Assembly: GCF_026107415.2 (NCBI RefSeq)
Contig: NZ_JAPCHX010000005.1
Location: 434,001 to 498,000, forward strand
Direction: 5' to 3'
Source: Microbacterium sp. MPKO10
GTDB taxonomy: Bacteria > Actinomycetota > Actinomycetes > Actinomycetales > Microbacteriaceae
DNA: 64,000 bases
Shown here: positions 44,084 to 52,256 of the stretch, piece by piece
How positions within the stretch are numbered: the first letter of the stretch is position 1
Layout of the letters: the number at the start of each line of letters is the position of its first letter
Notes under the pieces: model-generated
What the model saw: the letters and a program-made list of their open reading frames with translations, nothing else
Database searches by the model: none
What the model was told of the DNA's origin: nothing
Position numbers and translations under genes: made by a program

Positions 44084-44113
44084 CGGGCGGTCGCCAGAAT
44101 TGGCAACCGCCCG
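44084..44113 (-). terminator. Terminator after the giant repeat gene
   Basis: Read on the minus strand, CGGGCGGTTGCCA and TGGCGACCGCCCG form a 13-bp stem with a 4-nt loop (one mismatch), followed by TTTGCC. It lies 13 nt past the stop of the surface-protein gene. Confidence 0.85.
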
Positions 44114-44126
44114 TCGGCCAGGGGTC

Positions 44127-47100
44127 CTAGCGGCGCTTGAGCGACCGCTTGCGACCCACCAACTTCACCCCCACTCCGAGCAGCAGCATCAAAGCTGCAA
44201 TTCCGAGAATCGCGGCCCCACCATCGGGACCAGTCGCAGGGAGCTCATCCCCTACGGCGCCGTTCTTCCAGGCTTCCGAGCTGTCGGAGGAAGCATCGTC
44301 GCCCGCGTTCTGTGAACCGGCCTGCTCACCTCCTGTGACTCCAGCTTCGGAGCCGTCGGAACTGTTCTCGTGATCGCCCGAGTCCCCGGTGTTCGAATCA
44401 TCGTCACCGGAATTGCCCGAGCCCGAGTTGTCAGAATCTGAGCCATCAGAGCCTGACCCGTCGGAATCTGAGTCATCAGACCCAGTCCCGTCAGAATCTG
44501 AACCATCAGACCCAGTCCCGTCAGAATCTGAACCATCAGACCCAGATCCGTCGTTGGACGAGGAGTCGTCCGTGGTGCTGTCTCCAATAATGGAGATCGG
44601 CGAGTCCCCCACCGTCACCGGAATGTCGATGACCGGGGCGATAATCGTGTCTCCAAGGATGCCGTCGCCGGCGTCGCCACTGTCGGCATCGCCCGAGTCG
44701 GCACCGTTGTCGTCAGATTCACCGTTTCCAGCGCCTCCGTCACCAGCACCGTTCTCACCGATGTCGCTGTCTCCAGCATCGCTGTTTCCCGTGTCGCTGT
44801 CTCCAGAGTCACCGTCGTCAGCGGTATCGTCACCGGCATCGCTGTCACCAGCGTCACTGTCACCGGTGTCACCGTTGTCAGCGTCACCGTCGTCAGCAGC
44901 ACCGTCACCAGCGTCACCGTCAACACCGTCATCAGAACCGGACGACGTCGAATCACCAATCACTGAGATCGGCGAGTCCTCCACCGTCACCGGAATCGAA
45001 ACAACAGGGCCGGCAATCGGCCCGGTCGTCGAACTGTCATCAGTTCCGTTCTCACCGGTATCACTGTCTCCAGCATCGCTGTTTCCCGTGTCGCTGTCTC
45101 CAGAGTCACTGTCACCAGCGTCACCTTCGTCAGCAGCACCGTCACCAGCATCACCGTCATCAGAACCGGACGACGTCGAATCACCAATCACTGAGATCGG
45201 CGAATCCCCCACCGTCACCGGAATCGAAACAACAGGGCCGAGGTCATCAAGTGAACCTTCACTTCCTCCTGGAAGAACGTCGCCGATAACACCCGAGGGC
45301 ACATCGGTTACGTCCTCCGGCAACCCCGGAAGACCGCCATCGAAGATGCCATCAACAATGTCTCCAGGCAAAGCCGGAAGGTCACCATCGACGACACCAG
45401 GAACAACGTCACCGATAACGCCCGAAGGCAAGTCGATCACGTCACCCGGCAGACCAGGCAAACCCGGAAGACCACCATCGAGAATGCCATCAACAACGTC
45501 CCCCGGCAGAGCCGGAAGATCGCCACCAAGGACACCATCGACAACGCCCGAAGGCAGATCGATCACATCCCCCGGAAGGCCACCATCGACAACACCAGGA
45601 ATCAGGTCACCAAGCGAACCATCAAAGATCCCACCAGGCAGACCCGGAAGACCCGGAAGACCGCCATCGAAGATGCCATCAACGACACCAGGAACAACGT
45701 CACCGATAACACCCGAAGGCAGATCGATCACATCCCCCGGAAGGCCGCCATCGATAACACCAGGAATCAGCTCCCCAAGCGAACCATCAATGACGTCACC
45801 CGGCAGACCCGGAAGGTTGCCGTCGAAGATGCCATCAACAACGTCCCCCGGCAGAGCCGGAAGATCGCCACCAAGGACACCATCAACAACACCCGAAGGC
45901 AGGTCGATCACATCCCCCGGAAGGCCACCATCGACAACACCAGGAATCAGGTCACCAAGCGAACCATCAAAGGTCCCACCAGGCAGACCCGGAAGACCCG
46001 GAAGACCGCCATCGAAGATGCCATCAACGACACCAGGAACAACGTCACCGATAACACCCGAAGGCAGATCGATCACATCCCCCGGAAGGCCGCCATCGAT
46101 AACACCAGGAATCAGCTCCCCAAGCGAACCATCAATGACGTCACCCGGCAGACCCGGAAGGTTGCCGTCGAAGATGCCATCAACAACGTCCCCCGGCAGA
46201 GCCGGAAGATCGCCACCAAGGACACCATCAACAACACCCGAAGGCAGGTCGATCACATCACCAGGCAGGCCCGGAAGCCCCGGAAGACCGCCATCGAAGA
46301 TGCCATCAACGACACCAGGAACAACGCCATCAACGATGCCCGAAGGCAAGTCGATCACATCACCCGGCAGGCCAGAAAGGCCGCCATCGATAACACCCGG
46401 GAACAGGTCACCAATCGAACCATCAAAGATCCCACCAGGCAGACCCGGAAGACCCGGAAGGTTGCCATCGAAGATGCCATCAACAATGTCTCCAGGCAAA
46501 GCCGGAAGGCCACCATCGAAAACTCCATCAACGACACCCGGAACAACGTCACCGATAACGCCCGAAGGCAGATCGATCACATCGCCCGGAAGCCCCGGAA
46601 GGCCACCGTCGACAACACCAGGAACCAGGTCACCAAGCGAACCATCAAAGATCCCACCAGGCAGACCCGGAAGACCCGGAAGGTTGCCGTCGAAGATGCC
46701 GTCAACAATGTCTCCAGGCAAAGCCGGAAGGCCACCATCGAAAACTCCATCAACGACACCCGGAACAACGTCACCGATAACACCCGAAGGCAGATCGATC
46801 ACATCGCCCGGAAGCCCCGGAAGGCCACCGTCGATAACACCAGGAAGCAGATCCCCAAGCGAACCATCAATGACGTCACCCGGCAGACCAGGCAGACCCG
46901 GAAGGTTGCCATCGAAGATGCCATCAACGACGTCCCCCGGCAGAGCCGGAAGATCGCCACCAAGGACACCATCGACAACACCCGGAATCAGATCCCCAAG
47001 TGAACCATCAATGACGTCACCCGGCAGACCCGGAAGGTTGCCGTCGAAGATGTCATCAACGACACCCGGGACGACGCCATCAACAATGCCCGAAGGCAGG

Positions 47101-50100
47101 TCAGTCACGTCACCAGGCAGATCCGGCAACCCCGGAAAACCGCCATCGAGAATGCCATCGAGAATGCCATCAACGATGCCCGAAGGCAGGTCGATCACAT
47201 CACCAGGCAGGCCCGGAAGACCCGGAAGGTTGCCATCGAAGATGCCATCAACAATGTCACCAGGCAGTCCCGGAAGACCGCCGTCGATAACACCCGGAAT
47301 CAGATCCCCAAGTGAACCATCAAAGATTCCACCAGGCAGACCAGGCAATCCCGGAAGACCGCCATCGAAGATGCCATCAACGACACCCGGAACAACGTCA
47401 CCGATAACGCCCGAAGGCAGATCGATCACATCGCCCGGAAGCCCCGGAAGGCCACCGTCGATAACACCAGGAAGCAGATCCCCAAGCGAACCATCAATGA
47501 CGTCACCCGGCAGACCCGGCAGAACCGGAAGGTTGCCATCGAAGATGCCATCAACGACACCCGGAACAACGTCACCGATAACGCCCGAAGGCAAGTCGAT
47601 GACATCACCCGGAAGCCCCGGAAGGCCACCGTCGACAACACCAGGAAACAGATCCCCAAGTGAACCATCAATGACGTCACCCGGCAGACCAGGCAAACCC
47701 GAAAGGTTGCCGTCGAAGATGCCATCAACAATGTCACCAGGCAGACCCGGCAACCCCGGAAGACCGCCATCGAGAATGCCATCAACGATGCCCGAAGGCA
47801 GGTCGATCACATCCCCCGGAAGGCCACCGTCGATAACACCAGGAATCAGGTCACCGAGTGAACCATCAAAGATTCCACCAGGCAGACCAGGAAGCCCCTG
47901 AAGGTTGCCATCGATAACACCAGGAATCAGGTCACCAAGCGAACCATCAAAGATTCCACCAGGCAGACCACCATCGAGAATTCCATCAACGACACCCGGG
48001 ACGACGCCATCAACGATGCCCGAAGGCAAGTCGATCACATCACCCGGCAGGCCAGAAAGGCCGCCATCGATAACACCCGGGAACAGGTCACCAATCGAAC
48101 CATCAATGACGTCACCCGGCAGACCCGGCAGCCCCGGAAGGTTGCCATCGAAGATGCCATCAACAATGTCTCCAGGCAAAGCCGGAAGGCCACCGTCGAA
48201 AACTCCATCAACGACACCTGGAACAACGTCACCGATAACACCCGAAGGCAGATCGATCACATCGCCCGGAAGCCCCGGAAGGCCACCGTCGACAACACCA
48301 GGAAGCAGATCCCCAAGCGAACCATCAATGACGTCACCCGGCAGACCAGGCAGACCCGGAAGGTTGCCATCGAAGATGCCGTCAACAACTCCAGGAAGCA
48401 GGTCACCAAGCGAACCATCAAAGATTCCACCAGGCAGCCCCGGAAGGCCACCGTCGAAGATGCCATCAACAATGTCTCCAGGCAAAGCCGGTAGACCGCC
48501 ATCGAAGATGCCATCAACGACACCCGGGACGACGCCATCAACGATGCCCGAAGGCAAGTCGATCACATCACCCGGCAGCCCAGAAAGGCCGCCATCGATA
48601 ACACCCGGGAACAGGTCACCAATCGAACCATCAATGACGTCACCCGGCAGACCCGGCAGCCCCGGAAGGTTGCCATCGAAGATGCCATCAACAATGTCAC
48701 CAGGCAGTCCCGGAAGGCCACCGTCGATAACACCAGGAATCAGGTCACCGAGTGAACCATCAAAGATTCCACCAGGCAGACCCGGAAGACCCGGAAGGTT
48801 GCCGTCGAAGATGCCGTCAACAATGTCTCCGGGCAGAGCCGGAAGGCCACCGTCGAAAACTCCATCAACGACACCTGGAACAACGTCACCGATAACGCCC
48901 GAAGGCAGATCGATCACATCACCCGGAAGCCCCGGAAGACCACCATCGATAACACCAGGAATCAGGTCACCAAGCGAACCATCAATGACGTCGCCCGGCA
49001 GCCCCGGAAGGTTGCCATCGAAGATGCCGTCAACAACTCCAGGAAGCAGGTCACCAAGCGAACCATCAAAGATCCCACCAGGCAGACCAGGCAGCCCCGG
49101 GAGGTTGCCATCGAAGATGCCATCAACAATGCCCGAAGGCAGATCGATCACATCACCAGGCAGGCCCGGCAACCCCGGAAGATTGCCGTCGATAACACCA
49201 GGAATCAGGTCACCAAGCGAACCATCAAAGATTCCACCCGGCAGACCAGGCAAACCCGGAAGGCCACCGTCGAAGATGCCGTCGACAACTCCCGGGACGA
49301 GGTCGCCGATAACGCCCGAAGGTACATCGATCAGATCACCCGGAAGGTCCGGCAGAATCCCACCGAGAACGCCATCAACAGCATCCGGGAGCAGACCGCC
49401 GACATCCACCACTGGCGGGTAAATGTCGTCGCCCGGGAACGTCGGAACGTATCCCGGAACAATGTCTCCCACGAGCCCGTCAACGACATCGCCCGGCACA
49501 ACGCCGCCGACGACTCCGCCAACGACACCGGGGATCACCCCAGCAACGTCGCCTGACGGGACATCACCAGCATCACCCGGAAGCATCGGAACGTCACCCA
49601 GGATGCCGTCCACGAGACCTGGAATGATTCCAGTAGCGTCGCCAGAAGGCACCTCCGTGTCTTCCCAACCAACGGACACCGATCCGGAAACCGCACCGGA
49701 TGTCGCATCAGCTCCGATGGAAACACCAAGATCGCCCAGCGAGACCGGGAGGCTGATTCCGCCTGACACCGCTGTGTCACCGGCAGTACTGTCATCGCCA
49801 GGGAAAATTTCCCCCACGATGCCCGTACCGATGTTCACGTCGACATTCGTCCCAGACTGTGATGTGTCCCCTCCGATCGACACCGAAAATCCGTCATCGG
49901 TAAGAGGCAAATTCACAACGACACCAGCCGTCGATCCGTCATTCGATCCACTCCCTGGAGGAGTGTCCGAATCATCGGTGGGCGGAACCTCACCGTCATC
50001 AGCGGGTGGATCAGTGCCCTCTGTCGGTGGAGCCGACCCATCCGTTGGCGGCCACTCGTCGCCAGCCGGTGGGACTTCCCCACCAGTCGGAGGCAGGATC

Positions 50101-50762
50101 CCACCAAGCGGCGGGAGCAAGTCACCTACCGGTGCCAGCACCTCGTCAAGAGGTGGAACCACACCGCCTGTGGGCGGAACAGCGTCGTCAGCTGGCGACG
50201 TTTCGTCGTCTGCCGGAGGTGTTTCGTCCTCGGCGGGCGGCGCGTCGTCCTCCGCAGGAGGCGTCTCGTCATCAGCCGGCGGCGTTGAATCCTCCGCTGG
50301 AGGAGTCGTGTCCTCAGCAGGCGGAGTCTCATCCGCGGGCGGCATCGAGTCCTCTGCAGGAGGCTCCGTGTCCTCCGCAGGCGGTGTTGTGTCGTCCGCG
50401 GGCGGCGTTGAATCCTCCGCTGGAGGCGCTGTGTCCTCCGCGGGTGGAGTCGATTCCTCCGCAGGCGGAGTCGCGTCATCCGCAGGCGGCGTTTCCTCCG
50501 CAGGCGGTGTTGTGTCATCAGCAGGCGGCGTCGCGTCGTCTGCCGGAGGTTGAGACCCGCCACCAGTTGCCGACGACACGATGTCATCGACAGCATCCGT
50601 CGCGGTGTCTGTCACGTCCGTGACGATGTTCGTGACGCAGCCACAGGCCGTGTCATCGTCATCGGGCGGAGACTCTGCGGCATTCGCCGCAGTCGCGCCG
50701 AAGAATATTATTCCTCCGGCGAGCAAGGTGCCATAGAGACACCTTGTCAAGGTTCGTTTCAT
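44127..50762 (-). CDS. Giant LPATG-anchored repeat surface protein with chaplin-like segments
   Basis: A 2211-residue secreted protein. Order: signal peptide 1-33 (cut after ANA), an acidic Thr/Asp stretch, a Pro-rich PPAED-type stalk (about 65-275), chaplin-like segments near 280 and 330, about 1470 residues of G-L-P/DVIDG repeats (365-1835), three more chaplin-like segments of the type IPVTVGDSPISVIGDST near 1840, 1915 and 2040, a Ser/Asp-rich region, then LPATG at 2174-2178, a hydrophobic helix and RKRSLKRR. Sortase should link it to peptidoglycan. Start ATG 50762 follows GGAGAGAG. No sortase gene is in the window. A second secreted protein lies upstream in the operon. Confidence 0.85.
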   Translation of the reverse strand: MKRTLTRCLYGTLLAGGIIFFGATAANAAESPPDDDDTACGCVTNIVTDVTDTATDAVDDIVSSATGGGSQPPADDATPPADDTTPPAEETPPADDATPPAEESTPPAEDTAPPAEDSTPPADDTTPPAEDTEPPAEDSMPPADETPPAEDTTPPAEDSTPPADDETPPAEDDAPPAEDETPPADDETSPADDAVPPTGGVVPPLDEVLAPVGDLLPPLGGILPPTGGEVPPAGDEWPPTDGSAPPTEGTDPPADDGEVPPTDDSDTPPGSGSNDGSTAGVVVNLPLTDDGFSVSIGGDTSQSGTNVDVNIGTGIVGEIFPGDDSTAGDTAVSGGISLPVSLGDLGVSIGADATSGAVSGSVSVGWEDTEVPSGDATGIIPGLVDGILGDVPMLPGDAGDVPSGDVAGVIPGVVGGVVGGVVPGDVVDGLVGDIVPGYVPTFPGDDIYPPVVDVGGLLPDAVDGVLGGILPDLPGDLIDVPSGVIGDLVPGVVDGIFDGGLPGLPGLPGGIFDGSLGDLIPGVIDGNLPGLPGLPGDVIDLPSGIVDGIFDGNLPGLPGLPGGIFDGSLGDLLPGVVDGIFDGNLPGLPGDVIDGSLGDLIPGVIDGGLPGLPGDVIDLPSGVIGDVVPGVVDGVFDGGLPALPGDIVDGIFDGNLPGLPGLPGGIFDGSLGDLIPGVIDGGLPGLPGDIVDGIFDGNLPGLPGLPGDVIDGSIGDLFPGVIDGGLSGLPGDVIDLPSGIVDGVVPGVVDGIFDGGLPALPGDIVDGIFDGGLPGLPGGIFDGSLGDLLPGVVDGIFDGNLPGLPGLPGDVIDGSLGDLLPGVVDGGLPGLPGDVIDLPSGVIGDVVPGVVDGVFDGGLPALPGDIVDGIFDGNLPGLPGLPGDVIDGSIGDLFPGVIDGGLSGLPGDVIDLPSGIVDGVVPGVVDGILDGGLPGGIFDGSLGDLIPGVIDGNLQGLPGLPGGIFDGSLGDLIPGVIDGGLPGDVIDLPSGIVDGILDGGLPGLPGLPGDIVDGIFDGNLSGLPGLPGDVIDGSLGDLFPGVVDGGLPGLPGDVIDLPSGVIGDVVPGVVDGIFDGNLPVLPGLPGDVIDGSLGDLLPGVIDGGLPGLPGDVIDLPSGVIGDVVPGVVDGIFDGGLPGLPGLPGGIFDGSLGDLIPGVIDGGLPGLPGDIVDGIFDGNLPGLPGLPGDVIDLPSGIVDGILDGILDGGFPGLPDLPGDVTDLPSGIVDGVVPGVVDDIFDGNLPGLPGDVIDGSLGDLIPGVVDGVLGGDLPALPGDVVDGIFDGNLPGLPGLPGDVIDGSLGDLLPGVIDGGLPGLPGDVIDLPSGVIGDVVPGVVDGVFDGGLPALPGDIVDGIFDGNLPGLPGLPGGIFDGSLGDLVPGVVDGGLPGLPGDVIDLPSGVIGDVVPGVVDGVFDGGLPALPGDIVDGIFDGNLPGLPGLPGGIFDGSIGDLFPGVIDGGLSGLPGDVIDLPSGIVDGVVPGVVDGIFDGGLPGLPGLPGDVIDLPSGVVDGVLGGDLPALPGDVVDGIFDGNLPGLPGDVIDGSLGELIPGVIDGGLPGDVIDLPSGVIGDVVPGVVDGIFDGGLPGLPGLPGGTFDGSLGDLIPGVVDGGLPGDVIDLPSGVVDGVLGGDLPALPGDVVDGIFDGNLPGLPGDVIDGSLGELIPGVIDGGLPGDVIDLPSGVIGDVVPGVVDGIFDGGLPGLPGLPGGIFDGSLGDLIPGVVDGGLPGDVIDLPSGVVDGVLGGDLPALPGDVVDGILDGGLPGLPGLPGDVIDLPSGVIGDVVPGVVDGDLPALPGDIVDGIFDGGLPGLPEDVTDVPSGVIGDVLPGGSEGSLDDLGPVVSIPVTVGDSPISVIGDSTSSGSDDGDAGDGAADEGDAGDSDSGDSDTGNSDAGDSDTGENGTDDSSTTGPIAGPVVSIPVTVEDSPISVIGDSTSSGSDDGVDGDAGDGAADDGDADNGDTGDSDAGDSDAGDDTADDGDSGDSDTGNSDAGDSDIGENGAGDGGAGNGESDDNGADSGDADSGDAGDGILGDTIIAPVIDIPVTVGDSPISIIGDSTTDDSSSNDGSGSDGSDSDGTGSDGSDSDGTGSDDSDSDGSGSDGSDSDNSGSGNSGDDDSNTGDSGDHENSSDGSEAGVTGGEQAGSQNAGDDASSDSSEAWKNGAVGDELPATGPDGGAAILGIAALMLLLGVGVKLVGRKRSLKRR
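45250..49700 (-). repeat. About 4.4 kb of near-identical DNA repeats inside the surface-protein gene
   Basis: Each coding module is a block such as GDVIDGSLGDLIPGVIDG plus a variable number of GLPGLPG triplets, and the same DNA words recur many dozens of times with few differences. Modules differ in whether they contain DVIDLPSG, DIVDGIFDG or GGIFDGSLGD. The near identity implies recent duplication or ongoing recombination. Confidence 0.9.
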
Positions 50763-50836
50763 TTCTCTCTCCTGATCGAAATCGGACCCATCGCGCAGAT
50801 GGGTTGCGCATCGCCGCAATGGCGACTGCGCGCCCG

Positions 50837-52171
50837 TCAATCAGGAGAGCAAGTGAGAGTAAGTGTCAAAGATTCTGGGATGACGTCGTCATCGACGAGA
50901 CCCGAAAGGATGCTGTCGCCCGCGACGACCGCGCCACTGGAGAGCTGGTCCGCAACCGGGCCCGTTGCGCCTGCGGAGCCGCTCGCGGTCGCGAGGCTTC
51001 CGCTGGTGAGCGTTCCGCGGGACGGAGCCGGTGCGGTCGGAGTCGGCTGCTCCGCGTCGCTGGACGAGTGAACGGCACTCGAGTTTGAGGGCGCCGGGTG
51101 GAAGGCACTGACCGACACACGTGACGCATCGGTCGTCGTGCTCTGCACAGTCGCTTCTTCGGCAGTCGCAACTGCTGCGTCACCAGAGTCCTGAGCACCC
51201 GTCTGCGTCGCCGATTCCACAGCCGCAGTCGCCTCCGACAGCGGTGAAGTAGCGTCCGTGACGCCGTAGACAGCTGTCGACACCGTCTGGTCGACGGTGA
51301 CGGTCACAGCATCCGTCGTCTGTGTCGCCGTCGTCACGACATCTGAGACAAGTGGATCGAGAACCTCGGAAAGCGCGCCGGTCGTCGACGTTACGATGCC
51401 CGTTCCGACGACATCGCTAAGGCCGTCTCCGACAAGCGGCAGGCTCGCAACGAGCGGGTCGACAACAGAATCGACTGCCGTCGCGACTGGGGCCGTGACA
51501 TCGTTGATGACGGTGTCAGATACGACAGATTCAACGGCGCCCGTGACCGACTCGGTCGGCGCGTCCTCAGCCTCCTCGGCGTCTGTCGGTGCGTCAGCTG
51601 ATTCTTCTGCCGACGCGTCTGTCGTTTCTTCGTTCTGCTCGCCGGCCGCATCGTCTGCGGCTTCAACATCGTCAGCAGGGGGAGCCTCGTCTACAGGCTC
51701 ATCCTCTTCTGCCGGCGGAGCATCATCAGCAGGGGGTGTCTGCCCCGAGCTGGAATCTGAGTCCTCAACCGGTGTGCTCGACGCCTCATCCGACTCGGAC
51801 GGAGCCTCCGACTCGTCGGCGGGCGGAGCAGAATCTTCAGCGGGAGGCGCATCGTCTGCCGGCGGTGCGGGCTGCTCGGCCGGCGGTGTGACAGCATCCG
51901 TGACGCCATCAACAACATCGACGACCTCATCGGTTGCGGCATCGACGACGTCAGACACTGGGTCGGTCACGTCGTCAGTCACTGCGTCGGTGACCTCGGA
52001 GACGACGTCGCTGACGCTAGTGCTCGACTCGTCTTCGCCCTCATCGGCAGACGCCGGCGAAGCACCGAAGAACAGCTGTGCGAAGAACCACACAAGAGCG
52101 AGGGCACCTGCCGCGACAAGCACACGGGTGATATGGAATTCACCCCATGTCGCGGATTTCACGAGCTCCAC
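50837..52171 (-). CDS. Secreted acidic/Pro-rich repeat protein, operon partner of the surface protein
   Basis: A 444-residue exported protein I do not recognise. The N-terminus has a hydrophobic helix (about 16-36) and a likely cleavage site ASA-DE near 42. It then has repeats of the DxVTDxVxD type (VTDAVTDDVTDPVSDVVDAATDE), a PPAEDxAPP-type stalk, an acidic Asp/Glu/Ser part, a second VxDxVxxV region, and a Ser/Thr-rich C-terminus ending TCSPD. No LPxTG or membrane anchor is present. The early part of the giant surface protein has a similar VTDxxTDAVDD stretch, so the two may interact. They are 74 bp apart on the same strand, with the terminator only after the second. Confidence 0.7.
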   Translation of the reverse strand: MELVKSATWGEFHITRVLVAAGALALVWFFAQLFFGASPASADEGEDESSTSVSDVVSEVTDAVTDDVTDPVSDVVDAATDEVVDVVDGVTDAVTPPAEQPAPPADDAPPAEDSAPPADESEAPSESDEASSTPVEDSDSSSGQTPPADDAPPAEEDEPVDEAPPADDVEAADDAAGEQNEETTDASAEESADAPTDAEEAEDAPTESVTGAVESVVSDTVINDVTAPVATAVDSVVDPLVASLPLVGDGLSDVVGTGIVTSTTGALSEVLDPLVSDVVTTATQTTDAVTVTVDQTVSTAVYGVTDATSPLSEATAAVESATQTGAQDSGDAAVATAEEATVQSTTTDASRVSVSAFHPAPSNSSAVHSSSDAEQPTPTAPAPSRGTLTSGSLATASGSAGATGPVADQLSSGAVVAGDSILSGLVDDDVIPESLTLTLTCSPD

Positions 52172-52256
52172 CCCCGAAGCTGGCTCTCAAAATGCCGTTA
52201 CTCGACAGGATGCCACGACAAGTGCGTCTTGGCCAGGAAATCTTCCTGACGAATTG

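Noticed and set aside
43942-44130. Short plus-strand frame in the gap between gntR and the surface gene
   Set aside because: No ribosome site or leaderless -10 box and it runs through the terminator of the surface-protein gene.
45250-49700. CRISPR-like repeat array
   Set aside because: The units lie inside one continuous coding frame, vary in length and have no unique spacers of constant size.
44389-50553. Very long open frames on the plus strand opposite the giant repeat gene
   Set aside because: They read Pro/Ser/Thr repeats that mirror the codon choice of the minus-strand gene; signal peptide, LPATG, terminator and ribosome site are only on the minus strand.
52234-52248. CAGGAA-ATC-TTCCTG as an operator of the secreted-protein gene or terminator of sbcC
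   Set aside because: The stem is only 6 bp without a T-run and its position fits both or neither role; too weak to call.
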